Positions 41,949 to 55,900 of a stretch of DNA of 64,000 nt are shown piece after piece (the first letter of the stretch is position 1; each line of letters begins with the position of its first letter). A program made the position numbers and the translations under genes. This DNA comes from Nephrocerus scutellatus (lineage: Eukaryota; Arthropoda; Insecta; Diptera; Pipunculidae): the NCBI GenBank assembly GCA_947095585.1, contig OX352766.1, positions 25,157,811-25,221,810 of the forward strand. The letters are read 5' to 3'. The notes beneath the pieces are model-generated. The model had not been told where the DNA came from, did no database searches, and saw nothing but the letters and a program-made list of their open reading frames with translations.

Positions 41949-44900
41949 TGTATTGTAATCTAACAAATTATATTTCATAGTTTATTCCTTTAGGAAGACA
42001 CAGGTGTAGGTCAATTTAGTAAGACATCTCTAGGAACTGCCCAATCTGCTTGACAGCGAACCTCCAAATTGGAGAATTTCATGAAAATAGCAAATGTTCA
42101 AACCGATGCAGAAATGCTTCCTCTCCTCTGTATTGCAATCTTACAAATTATATTCGATAGTTTATTCCTTTAGAAAGACACAGGTGTGGGTCAATTTAAT
42201 GAGACATCTCTCTGAACTGGCCAATCCGCTTGACAGCGAACCTCCAAATTGGAGAATTTCATGCTTACTCTGCTTACTCTTCTGTATTGCAATCTTACAA
42301 ATTTTATTCGATAGTTTATTCCTTTAGGAAGACACAGGTGTGGGTTAATTTAGTGAGACATCTCTAGGAACTGGCCAATCCGCTTGACAGCGAACCTCCA
42401 AATTGGAGAATTTCATGAAAATAGCAAATGTTCAAACCGATGCACAACTGCCTAATCCCCTCTGCATTGTAATCTAGTTAATTCTATTCTTTAGATTATT
42501 CATTTAGGAAGACACAGGTGTGGGTTAATTTAGTGAGACATCTCTCTGAACTGGCCAATCCGCTTGACAGCGAACCTCCAAATTGGAGAATTTCATGAAA
42601 ATAGCAAATGTTCAAACCGATGCACAACTGCCTAATCCCCTCTGCATTGTAATCTAGTTAATTCTATTCTTTAGATTATTCATTTAGGAAGACACAGGTG
42701 TGGGTTAATTTAGTGAGACATCTCTCTGAACTGGCCAATCCGCTTGACAGCGAACCTCCAAATTGGAGATTATCATAAAAATAGCAAATGTTCAAACCGA
42801 TGCACAATGCCTCCTCTCCTCTGTATTGTAATCTAACAAATTATGTTCGATAGCTTATTCCTTTAGGAAGACACAGGTGTAGGTCAATTTAGTAAGACAT
42901 CTCTAGGAACTGCCCAATCCGCTTGACAGCGAACCTCCAAATTGGAGAATTTCATGAAAATAGCAAATGTTCAAACCGATGCACAACTGCCTCATCTCAT
43001 CTGTATGGTAATCTAACAAATTATGTTTAATAGCTTATTCCTTTAGGAAGACACAGGTGTGGGTCAATTTGGTAAAACATCTCTCTGAACTGGCCAATCC
43101 GCTTGACAGCGAACCTCCAAATTGGAGAATTTCATGAAAATAGCAAATGTTCAAACCGATGCAGAACTGCTTCCTCTTCTGTATAGTAATCTAAGAAATT
43201 ATATTCAATAGCTTATTCCTTTAGGAAGACACAGGTGTGGGTTAATTTAGTGAGACATCTCTAGGAACTGGCCAATCCGCTTGACAGCGAACCTCCAAAT
43301 TGGAGAATTTCATGAAAATAGCAAATGTTCAAACCGATGCAGAAATGCTTCCTCTCCTCTGTATTGTAATCTAACAAATTATATTCGATAGTTTATTCCT
43401 TTAGGAAGACACAGGTGTAGGTCAATTTAGTGAGACATCTCTAGGAGCTGCCCAATCCGCTTGACAGCGAACCTCCAAATTGGAGAATTTCATGAAAATA
43501 GCAAATGTTCAAACCGATGCACAACTGCCTCTTCCCATCTGTATTGTAATCTAACAAATTATATTTCATAGTTTATTCCTTTAGGAAGACACAGGTGTGG
43601 GTCAATTTGGTAAGACATCTCTCTGAACTGGCCAATCCGCTTGACAGCGAACCTCCAAATTGGAGAATTTCATGAAAATAGCAAATGTTCAAACCGATGC
43701 ACAACTGCCTCTTCCCATCTGTATTGTAATCTTACAAATTTTACTCGATAGATTATTCCTTTAGGAAGACAAAGGTGTATGTCAATTTAGTGAGGCATCT
43801 CTAGGAACTGCCCAATCCGCTTGAGAGCGAACCTCCAAATTGGAGAATTTCATGAAAATAGCAACTGTTCAAACCGATGCAGAAATGCCTCCTCTCCTCT
43901 GTATTGTAATCTAACAAATTATGTTTGATAGCTTATTCCTTTAGGAAGACACAGGTGTGGGACAATTTGGTAAGACATCTCTCTGAACTGGCCAATCCGC
44001 TTGACAGCGAACCTCCAAATTAGAGAATTTCATGAAAATAGCAAATGTTCAAACCGTCAAAACGATGCTCAACTGCCTAATCCCCTCTGCATTGTAATTT
44101 AGTTAATTCTGTTCTATAAATTGTTCCTTTAGGAAGACACAAGTGTGGGTCAATTTAGTGAGACATCTCTAGGAACTGGCCAATCCGCTTGACAGCGAAC
44201 CTCCAAATTGGAGAATTTCATGAAAATAGCAAATGTTCAAACCGTCAAAACGATGCTCAACTGCCTAATCCCCTCTGCATTGTAATTTAGTTAATTCTGT
44301 TCTATAAATTGTTCCTTTAGGAAACACAAGTGTGGGTCAATTTAGTGAGACATCTCTAGGAACTGGCCAATCCGCTTGACAGCGAACCTCCAAATTGGAG
44401 AATTTCATGAAAATAGCAAATGTTCAAACCGATGCACAACTGCCTCCTCTCCTCTGTATTGTAATCTAACAAATTATATTCGATAGCTTATTCCTTTAGG
44501 AAGACACAGGTTTGGGTCAATTTGGTAACACATCTCTAGGAGCTGCCCAATCCGCTTGACAGCGAACCTCCAAATTGGAGAATTTCGTGAAAATAGCAAA
44601 TGTTCAAACCGATGCAAAACTGCCTCTTCCCATCTGTATTGTAATCTTACAAATTTTACTCGATAGATTATTCCTTTAGGAAGACACAGGTGTAGGTCAA
44701 TTTAGTGAGACATCTCTAGGAATTGGCCAATCCGCTTGACAGCGAACCACCAAATTGGAGAATTTCATGAAAATAGCAAATGTTCAAACCGATGCACAAC
44801 TGCCTAATCCCCTCTGCATTGTAATCTAGTTAATTCTATTCTTTAGATTATTCATTTAGGAAGACACAGGTGTGGGTTAATTTAGTGAGACATCTCTCTG

Positions 44901-46240
44901 AACTGGCCAATCCGCTTGACAGCGAACCTCCAAATTGGAGATTTTCATAAAAATAGCAAATGTTCAAACCGATGCACAATGCCTCCTCTCCTCTGTATTG
45001 TAATCTAACAAATTATGTTCGATAGCTTATTCCTTTAGGAAGACACAGGTGTGGGTCAATTTAGTGAGACATCTCTCTGAACTGGCCAATCCGCTTGACA
45101 GCGAACATTCAAATTGGAGAATTTCATGAAAATAGAAAATGTTCAAACCGATGCACAACTGCCTAATTCCCTCTGCATTGTAAACTATTTAATTCTGTTC
45201 TATAGATTGTTCCTTTAGGAAGACACAAGTGTGGGTATATTTAGTGATACATCTCTCTGAACTGGCCAATCCGCTTGACAGCGAACCTCCAAATTGGAGA
45301 ATTTCATGAAAATAGCAAATGTTCAAACCGATGCACAACTGCCTAATCCCCTCTCCAATGTAATTTAGTTAATTCTATTCTTTAGATTATTCCTTTAGGA
45401 AGACACAGGTGTGGGTTAATTTAGTGAGACATGTCTCTGAACTGGTCAATCCGCTTGACAGCGAACCTCCAAATTGGAGAATTTCATGAAAATAGCAAAT
45501 GTTCAAACCGATGATCAACTGTCTAATCCCCTCTGCATTGTAATTTAGTTAATTCTGTTCTATAAATTGTTCCTTTAGGAAGACACAAATGTGGGTTAAT
45601 TTAGTGAGACACATCTCTGAACTGGCCAATCCGCTTGAGAGCGAACCTCCAAATTGGAGAATTTCATGAAAATAGCAAATGTTCAAACCAATGCACAACT
45701 GCTTATTCCTTTAGAAAGACACAGGTGTCGGTCAATTTGGTAACACATCTCTCTGAACTGGCCAATCCGCTTTACAGCGAACCTCCAAAGTGGAGAATTT
45801 CATGAAAATAGCAAATGTTCAAACCGATGCAGAACTGCTTCCTCTCCTCTGTATTGTAATCTAACAAATTATATTCGATAGTTTATTCCTTTAGAAAGAC
45901 ACAGGTGTGGGTCAATTTAATGAGACATCTCTCTGAACTGGCCAATCCGCTTGACAGCGAACCTCCAAATTGGAGAATTTCATGAAAATAGCAAAGGTTC
46001 AAACCGATGCAGAACTGCTTCCTCTTCTGTATTGCAATCTTACAAATTATATTCGATAGTTTATTCCTTTAGGAAGACACAGGTGTGGTTCAATTTAGTG
46101 AGACATCTCTCTGAACTGGCCAATCCGCTTGACAGCGAAAATTCAAATTGGAGAATTTCATGAAAATAGAAAATGTTCAAACCGATGCAGAACTGCTTCC
46201 TCTTCTGTATTGTAATCTAAAAAATTATATTCGATAGCTT
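41949..46240 (+). repeat. Right copy of the 8.2-kb-spaced segment
   Basis: The stretch matches 33750-38400 and shares the rearranged monomer (CATGCTTACTCTGCTTACTC near 42261). It leaves the left copy's register near 43220, where the GAAGTTACAGG monomer of the left copy is replaced by GAAGACACAGG. It overlaps the first 2940-bp unit that starts near 44990. Confidence 0.8.
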
Positions 46241-49200
46241 ATTTCTTTAGGAAGACATAGGTGTGGGTCAATTTGGTAACACATCTGTAGGAACTGGCCA
46301 ATCCGCTTGACAGCGAACCTCCAAATTGGAGAATTTCATGAAAATAGCAAATGTTCAAACCGATGCACAACTGCCTCATCTCCTCTGTATTGTAATCTAA
46401 CAAATTATGTTTGATAGCTTATTCCTTTAGGAAGACACAGGTGTGGGTCAATTTGGTAAGACATCTCTCTGAACTGGCCAATCTGCTTGACAGCGAACCT
46501 CCAAATTAGAGAATTTCATGAAAATAGCAAATGTTCAAACCGATGCTCAACTGCCTCCTCTCCTCTGTATTGTAATCTAACAAATTATATTCGATAGCTT
46601 ATTTCTTTAGGAAGACATAGGTGTGGGTCAATTTGGTAACACATCTCTAGGAACTGGCCAATCCGCTTGACAGCGAACCTCCAAATTGGAGAATTTCTTG
46701 AAAATAGCTAATGTTCAAACCGATGCAGAACTGCTTCCTCTTCTGTATTGTAATCTAACAAATTATATTCGATAGCTTATTCCTTTAGGAAGACACATGT
46801 GTGGGTTAATTTAGTGAGACATCTCTAGGAACTGGCCAATCCGCTTGAAAGCGAACCTCCAAATTGGAGAATTTCATGAAAATAGCAAATGTTCAAACCG
46901 ATGCAGAAATGCTTCCTCTCCTCTGTATTGTAATCTAACAAATTATATTCGATAGTTTATTCCTTTAGGAAGACACAGGTGTGGGTCAATTTAGTGAGAC
47001 ATCTCTCTGAACTGGCCAATCCGCTTGACAGCGAACATTCAAATTGGAGAATTTCATGAAAATAGAAAATGTTCAAACCGATGCACAACTGCCTAATTCC
47101 CTCTGCATTGTAATCTATTTAATTCTGTTCTATAGATTGTTCCTTTAGGAAGACACAAGTGTGGCTCAATTTAGTGAGACATCTATCTGAACTGGCCAAT
47201 CCGCTTGACAGCGAACCTCCAAATTGGAGAATTTCATGAAAATAGCAAATGTTCAAACCGATGCACAACTGCCTCCTCTCCTCTGTATTGTAATCTAACA
47301 AATTATATTCGATAGCTTATTCCTTAAGGAAGACACAGGTGTGGGTCAATTTGGTAACACATCTCTAGGAACTGGCCAATCCGCTTGAAAGCGAATCTCC
47401 AAATTGGAGAATTTCATGAAAATAGCAAATGTTCAAACCGATGCACAACTGCCTCCTCTCCTCTGTATTGTAATCTAACAAATTATGTTTGATAGCTTAT
47501 TCCTTTAGGAAGACTTTGGAGAATTTCATGAAAATAGCAACTGTTCAAACCGATGCAGAAATGCTTCCTCTCCTCTGTATTGTAATCTTACAAATTATAT
47601 TTGATAGTTTATTCCTTTAGGAAGACAAAAGTGTGGGTCATTTTAGTGAGACATCTCTAGGAACTGCCCAATCCGCTTGACAGCGAACCTCCAAATTAGA
47701 GAATTTCTTGAAAATAGCTAATGTTCAAACCGATGCAGAACTGCTTCCTCTTCTGTATTGTAATCTAACAAATTATATTCGATAGCTTATTCCTTTAGGA
47801 AGACACATGTGTGGGTTAATTTAGTGAGACATCTCTAGGAACTGGCCAATCCGCTTGAAAGCGAACCTCCAAATTGGAGAATTTCATGAAAATAGCAAAT
47901 GTTCAAACCGATGCAGAAATACTTCCTCTCCTCTGTATTGTAATCTAACAAATTATGTTCGATAGCTTATTCCTTTAGGAAGACACAGGTGTGGGTCAGT
48001 TTAGTGAGACATCTCTCTGAACTGGCCAATCCGCTTGACAGCGAACATTCAAATTGGAGAATTTCATGAAAATAGAAAATGTTCAAACCGATGCACAACT
48101 GCCTAATTCCCTCTGCATTGTAATCTATTTAATTCTGTTCTATAGATTGTTCCTTTAGGAAGACACAAGTGTGGGTATATTTAGTGATACATCTCTCTGA
48201 ACTGGCCAATCCGCTTGACAGCGAACCTCCAAATTGGAGAATTTCATGAAAATAGCAAATGTTCAAACCGATGCACAACTGCCTAATCCCCTCTCCAATG
48301 TAATTTAGTTAATTCTATTCTTTAGATTATTCCTTTAGGAAGACACAGGTGTGGCTTAATTTAGTGAGACATGTCTCTGAACTGGTCAATCCGCTTGACA
48401 GCGAACCTCCAAATTGGAGAATTTCATGAAAATAGCAAATGTTCAAACCGATGATCAACTGTCTAATCCCCTCTGCATTGTAATTTAGTTAATTCTGTTC
48501 TATAAATTGTTCCTTTAGGAAGACACAAATGTGGGTCAATTTAGTGAGACACATCTCTGAACTGGCCAATCCGCTTGAGAGCGAACCTCCAAATTGGAGA
48601 ATTTCATGAAAATAGCAAATGTTCAAACCAATGCACAACTGCTTATTCCTTTAGAAAGACACAGGTGTCGGTCAATTTGGTAACACATCTCTCTGAACTG
48701 GCCAATCCGCTTTACAGCGAACCTCCAAAGTGGAGAATTTCATGAAAATAGCAAATGTTCAAACCGATGCAGAACTGCTTCCTCTCCTCTGTATTGTAAT
48801 CTAACAAATTATATTCGATAGTTTATTCCTTTAGAAAGACACAGGTGTGGGTCAATTTAATGAGACATCTCTCTGAACTGGCCAATCCGCTTGACAGCGA
48901 ACCTCCAAATTGGAGAATTTCATGAAAATAGCAAAGGTTCAAACCGATGCAGAACTGCTTCCTCTTCTGTATTGCAATCTTACAAATTATATTCGATAGT
49001 TTATTCCTTTAGGAAGACACAGGTGTGGTTCAATTTAGTGAGACATCTCTCTGAACTGGCCAATCCGCTTGACAGCGAAAATTCAAATTGGAGAATTTCA
49101 TGAAAATAGAAAATGTTCAAACCGATGCAGAACTGCTTCATCTTCTGTATTGTAATCTAAAAAATTATATTCGATAGCTTATTTCTTTAGGAAGACATAG

Positions 49201-50869
49201 GTGTGGGTCAATTTGGTAACACATCTGTAGGAACTGGCCAATCCGCTTGACAGCGAACCTCCAAATTGGAGAATTTCATGAAAATAGCAAATGTTCAAAC
49301 CGATGCACAACTGCCTCATCTCCTCTGTATTGTAATCTAACAAATTATGTTTGATAGCTTATTCCTTTAGGAAGACACAGGTGTGGGTCAATTTGGTAAG
49401 ACATCTCTCTGAACTGGCCAATCTGCTTGACAGCGAACCTCCAAATTAGAGAATTTCATGAAAATAGCAAATGTTCAAACCGATGCTCAACTGCCTCCTC
49501 TCCTCTGTATTGTAATCTAACAAATTATATTCGATAGCTTATTTCTTTAGGAAGACATAGGTGTGGGTCAATTTGGTAACACATCTCTAGGAACTGGCCA
49601 ATCCGCTTGACAGCGAACCTCCAAATTGGAGAATTTCTTGAAAATAGCTAATGTTCAAACCGATGCAGAACTGCTTCCTCTTCTGTATTGTAATCTAACA
49701 AATTATATTCGATAGCTTATTCCTTTAGGAAGACACATGTGTGGGTTAATTTAGTGAGACATCTCTAGGAACTGGCCAATCCGCTTGAAAGCGAACCTCC
49801 AAATTGGAGAATTTCATGAAAATAGCAAATGTTCAAACCGATGCAGAAATGCTTCCTCTCCTCTGTATTGTAATCTAACAAATTATATTCGATAGTTTAT
49901 TCCTTTAGGAAGACACAGGTGTGGGTCAATTTAGTGAGACATCTCTCTGAACTGGCCAATCCGCTTGACAGCGAACATTCAAATTGGAGAATTTCATGAA
50001 AATAGAAAATGTTCAAACCGATGCACAACTGCCTAATTCCCTCTGCATTGTAATCTATTTAATTCTGTTCTATAGATTGTTCCTTTAGGAAGACACAAGT
50101 GTGGCTCAATTTAGTGAGACATCTATCTGAACTGGCCAATCCGCTTGACAGCGAACCTCCAAATTGGAGAATTTCATGAAAATAGCAAATGTTCAAACCG
50201 ATGCACAACTGCCTCCTCTCCTCTGTATTGTAATCTAACAAATTATATTCGATAGCTTATTCCTTAAGGAAGACACAGGTGTGGGTCAATTTGGTAACAC
50301 ATCTCTAGGAACTGGCCAATCCGCTTGACAGCGAATCTCCAAATTGGAGAATTTCATGAAAATAGCAAATGTTCAAACCGATGCACAACTGCCTCCTCTC
50401 CTCTGTATTGTAATCTAACAAATTATGTTTGATAGCTTATTCCTTTAGGAAGACTTTGGAGAATTTCATGAAAATAGCAACTGTTCAAACCGATGCAGAA
50501 ATGCTTCCTCTCCTCTGTATTGTAATCTTACAAATTATATTTGATAGTTTATTCCTTTAGGAAGACAAAAGTATGGGTCATTTTAGTGAGACATCTCTAG
50601 GAACTGCCCAATCCGCTTGACAGCGAACCTCCAAATTGGAGAATTTCTTGAAAATAGCTAATGTTCAAACCGATGCAGAACTGCTTCCTCTTCTGTATTG
50701 TAATCTAACAAATTATATTCGATAGCTTATTCCTTTAGGAAGACACATGTGTGGGTTAATTTAGTGAGACATCTCTAGGAACTGGCCAATCCGCTTGAAA
50801 GCGAACCTCCAAATTGGAGAATTTCATGAAAATAGCAAATGTTCAAACCGATGCAGAAATGCTTCCTTT
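44990..50869 (+). repeat. 2940-bp higher-order repeat, two tandem copies (second block)
   Basis: Copies 44990-47929 and 47930-50869 match at exactly 2940 bp. Few differences are visible, such as GCTTCATCTTC at 49135 against GCTTCCTCTTC in the other copy, and CTTGAAAGCGAATC near 47385 against CTTGACAGCGAATC. The composition is the same as the block at 22571-28410. Confidence 0.9.
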
Positions 50870-52391
50870 CCTCTGTATTGTAATCTAACAATATATATTC
50901 GATAGTTTATTCCTTTAGGAAGACACAGGTGTGGGTCAATTTAGTGAGACATCTCTCTGAACTGGCCAATCCGCTTGACAGCGAACATTCAAATTGGAGA
51001 ATTTCATGAAAATAGAAAATGTTCAAACCGATGCAGAACTGCTTCCTCTTCTGTATTGTAATCTAACAAATTATATTCGATAGCTTATTCCTTTAGGAAG
51101 ACACATGTGTGGGTTAATTTAGTGAGACATCTCTAGGAACTGGCCAATCCGCTTGAAAGCGAACCTCCAAATTGGAGAATTTCATGAAAATAGCAAATGT
51201 TCAAACCGATGCAGAAATGCTTCCTCTCCTCTGTATTGTAATCTAACAAATTATATTCGATAGTTTATTCCTTTAGGAAGACACAGGTGTGGGTCAATTT
51301 AGTGAGACATCTCTCTGAACTGGCCAATCCGCTTGACAGCGAACATTCAAATTGGAGAATTTCATGAAAATAGAAAATGTTCAAACCGATGCACAACTGC
51401 CTAATTCCCTCTGCATTGTAATCTATTTAATTCTGTTCTATAGATTGTTCCTTTAGGAAGACACAAGTGTGGCTCAATTTAGTGAGACATCTATCTGAAC
51501 TGGCCAATCCGCTTGACAGCGAACCTCCAAATTGGAGAATTTCATGAAAATAGCAAATGTTCAAACCGATGCACAACTGCCTCCTCTCCTCTGTATTGTA
51601 ATCTAACAAATTATATTCGATAGCTTATTCCTTAAGGAAGACACAGGTGTGGGTCAATTTGGTAACACATCTCTAGGAACTGGCCAATCCGCTTGACAGC
51701 GAATCTCCAAATTGGAGAATTTCATGAAAATAGCAAATGTTCAAACCGATGCACAACTGCCTCCTCTCCTCTGTATTGTAATCTAACAAATTATGTTTGA
51801 TAGCTTATTCCTTTAGGAAGACTTTGGAGAATTTCATGAAAATAGCAACTGTTCAAACCGATGCAGAAATGCTTCCTCTCCTCTGTATTGTAATCTTACA
51901 AATTATATTTGATAGTTTATTCCTTTAGGAAGACAAAAGTGTGGGTCATTTTAGTGAGACATCTCTAGGAACTGCCCAATCCGCTTGACAGCGAACCTCC
52001 AAATTGGAGAATTTCTTGAAAATAGCTAATGTTCAAACCGATGCAGAACTGCTTCCTCTTCTGTATTGTAATCTAACAAATTATATTCGATAGCTTATTC
52101 CTTTAGGAAGACACATGTGTGGGTTAATTTAGTGAGACATCTCTAGGAACTGGCCAATCCGCTTGAAAGCGAACCTCCAAATTGGAGAATTTCATGAAAA
52201 TAGCAAATGTTCAAACCGATGCAGAAATGCTTCCTTTCCTCTGTATTGTAATCTAACAATATATATTCGATAGTTTATTCCTTTAGGAAGACACAGGTGT
52301 GGGTCAATTTAGTGAGACATCTCTCTGAACTGGCCAATCCGCTTGACAGCGAACATTCAAATTGGAGAATTTCATGAAAATAGAAAATGTT
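49656..52391 (+). repeat. 1368-bp tandem duplication
   Basis: Positions 49656-51023 repeat directly at 51024-52391. The unit runs from a GCAGAACTGCTTCC monomer through the GACTTTGGAG junction (50453 and 51821) to the CAATATATATTCG monomer. Three spacings of the same junction (2940, 1368, 3120) therefore occur within 8 kb. Confidence 0.85.
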
Positions 52392-52916
52392 CAAACCGAT
52401 GCACAACTGCCTAATTTCCTCTGCATTGTAATCTATTTAATTCTGTTCTTTAGATTATTCCTTTAGGAAGACACAGGTGTGGGTTTATTTAGTGAGACAT
52501 GTCTCTGAACTGGTCAATCCGCTTGACAGCGAACCTCCAAATTGGAGAATTTCATGAAAATAGCAAATGTTCATACCGATGCACAACTGCCTAATCCCCT
52601 CTCCAATGTAATTTAGTTAATTCTATTCTTTAGATTATTCCTTTAGGAAGACACAGGTGTGGGTTAATTTAGTGAGACATGTCTCTGAACTGGTCAATCC
52701 GCTTGAAAGCGAACCTCCAAATTGGAGAATTTCATGAAAATAGCAAATGTTCATACCGATGCACAACTGCCTCCTCTCCTCTGTATTGTAATCTAACAAA
52801 TTATGTTTGATAGCTTATTCTTTTAGGAAGATACAGGTGTGGGTCAATTTGGTAAGACATCTCTCTGAACTGGCCAATCTGCTTGACAGCGAACCTCCAA
52901 ATTAGAGAATTTCATG

Positions 52917-55900
52917 AAAATAGCAAATGTTCAAACCGATGATCAACTGCCTAATCCCCTCTGCATTGTAATTTAGTTAATTCTGTTCTATAAATTGTTC
53001 CTTTAGGAAGACACAAGTGTGGGTCAATTTAGTGAGACATCTCTCTGAACTGGCCAATCCGATTGACAGCGAACCTCCAAATTGGAGAATTTCATGAAAA
53101 TAGCAAATGTTCAAACCAATGCACAACTGCTTATTCCTTTAGGAAGACACAGGTGTCGGTCAATTTGGTAACACATCTCTCTGAACTGGCCAATCCGCTT
53201 GACAGCGAACCTCCAAAGTGGAGAATTTCATGAAAATAGCAAATGTTCAAACCGATGCAGAACTGCTTCCTCTCCTCTGTATTGTAATCTAACAAATTAT
53301 ATTCGATAGTTTATTCCTTTAGAAAGACACAGGTGTGGGTCAATTTAATGAGACATCTCTCTGAACTGGCCAATCCGCTTGACAGCGAACCTCCAAATTG
53401 GAGAATTTCATGAAAATAGCAAAGGTTCAAACCGATGCAGAACTGCTTCCTCTTCTGTATTGCAATCTTACAAATTATATTCGATAGTTTATTCCTTTAG
53501 GAAGACACAGGTGTGGTTCAATTTAGTGAGACATCTCTCTGAACTGGCCAATCCGCTTGACAGCGAAAATTCAAATTGGAGAATTTCATGAAAATAGAAA
53601 ATGTTCAAACCGATGCAGAACTGCTTCCTCTTCTGTATTGTAATCTAAAAAATTATATTCGATAGCTTATTTCTTTAGGAAGACATAGGTGTGGGTCAAT
53701 TTGGTAACACATCTGTAGGAACTGGCCAATCCGCTTGACAGCGAACCTCCAAATTGGAGAATTTCATGAAAATAGCAAATGTTCAAACCGATGCACAACT
53801 GCCTCATCTCCTCTGTATTGTAATCTAACAAATTATGTTTGATAGCTTATTCCTTTAGGAAGACACAGGTGTGGGTCAATTTGGTAAGACATCTCTCTGA
53901 ACTGGCCAATCTGCTTGACAGCGAACCTCCAAATTAGAGAATTTCATGAAAATAGCAAATGTTCAAACCGATGCTCAACTGCCTCCTCTCCTCTGTATTG
54001 TAATCTAACAAATTATATTCGATAGCTTATTTCTTTAGGAAGACATAGGTGTGGGTCAATTTGGTAACACATCTCTAGGAACTGGCCAATCCGCTTGACA
54101 GCGAACCTCCAAATTGGAGAATTTCTTGAAAATAGCTAATGTTCAAACCGATGCAGAACTGCTTCCTCTTCTGTATTGTAATCTAACAAATTATATTCGA
54201 TAGCTTATTCCTTTAGGAAGACACATGTGTGGGTTAATTTAGTGAGACATCTCTAGGAACTGGCCAATCCGCTTGAAAGCGAACCTCCAAATTGGAGAAT
54301 TTCATGAAAATAGCAAATGTTCAAACCGATGCAGAAATGCTTCCTCTCCTCTGTATTGTAATCTAACAAATTATATTCGATAGTTTATTCCTTTAGGAAG
54401 ACACAGGTGTGGGTCAATTTAGTGAGACATCTCTCTGAACTGGCCAATCCGCTTGACAGCGAACATTCAAATTGGAGAATTTCATGAAAATAGAAAATGT
54501 TCAAACCGATGCACAACTGCCTAATTCCCTCTGCATTGTAATCTATTTAATTCTGTTCTATAGATTGTTCCTTTAGGAAGACACAAGTGTGGCTCAATTT
54601 AGTGAGACATCTATCTGAACTGGCCAATCCGCTTGACAGCGAACCTCCAAATTGGAGAATTTCATGAAAATAGCAAATGTTCAAACCGATGCACAACTGC
54701 CTCCTCTCCTCTGTATTGTAATCTAACAAATTATATTCGATAGCTTATTCCTTAAGGAAGACACAGGTGTGGGTCAATTTGGTAACACATCTCTAGGAAC
54801 TGGCCAATCCGCTTGACAGCGAATCTCCAAATTGGAGAATTTCATGAAAATAGCAAATGTTCAAACCGATGCACAACTGCCTCCTCTCCTCTGTATTGTA
54901 ATCTAACAAATTATGTTTGATAGCTTATTCCTTTAGGAAGACTTTGGAGAATTTCATGAAAATAGCAACTGTTCAAACCGATGCAGAAATGCTTCCTCTC
55001 CTCTGTATTGTAATCTTACAAATTATATTTGATAGTTTATTCCTTTAGGAAGACAAAAGTGTGGGTCATTTTAGTGAGACATCTCTAGGAACTGCCCAAT
55101 CCGCTTGACAGCGAACCTCCAAATTAGAGAATTTCTTGAAAATAGCTAATGTTCAAACCGATGCAGAACTGCTTCCTCTTCTGTATTGTAATCTAACAAA
55201 TTATATTCGATAGCTTATTCCTTTAGGAAGACACATGTGTGGGTTAATTTAGTGAGACATCTCTAGGAACTGGCCAATCCGCTTGAAAGCGAACCTCCAA
55301 ATTGGAGAATTTCATGAAAATAGCAAATGTTCAAACCGATGCAGAAATACTTCCTCTCCTCTGTATTGTAATCTAACAAATTATGTTCGATAGCTTATTC
55401 CTTTAGGAAGACACAGGTGTGGGTCAATTTAGTGAGACATCTCTCTGAACTGGCCAATCCGCTTGACAGCGAACATTCAAATTGGAGAATTTCATGAAAA
55501 TAGAAAATGTTCAAACCGATGCACAACTGCCTAATTCCCTCTGCATTGTAATCTATTTAATTCTGTTCTATAGATTGTTCCTTTAGGAAGACACAAGTGT
55601 GGGTATATTTAGTGATACATCTCTCTGAACTGGCCAATCCGCTTGACAGCGAACCTCCAAATTGGAGAATTTCATGAAAATAGCAAATGTTCAAACCGAT
55701 GCACAACTGCCTAATCCCCTCTCCAATGTAATTTAGTTAATTCTATTCTTTAGATTATTCCTTTAGGAAGACACAGGTGTGGGTTAATTTAGTGAGACAT
55801 GTCTCTGAACTGGTCAATCCGCTTGACAGCGAACCTCCAAATTGGAGAATTTCATGAAAATAGCAAATGTTCAAACCGATGATCAACTGTCTAATCCCCT

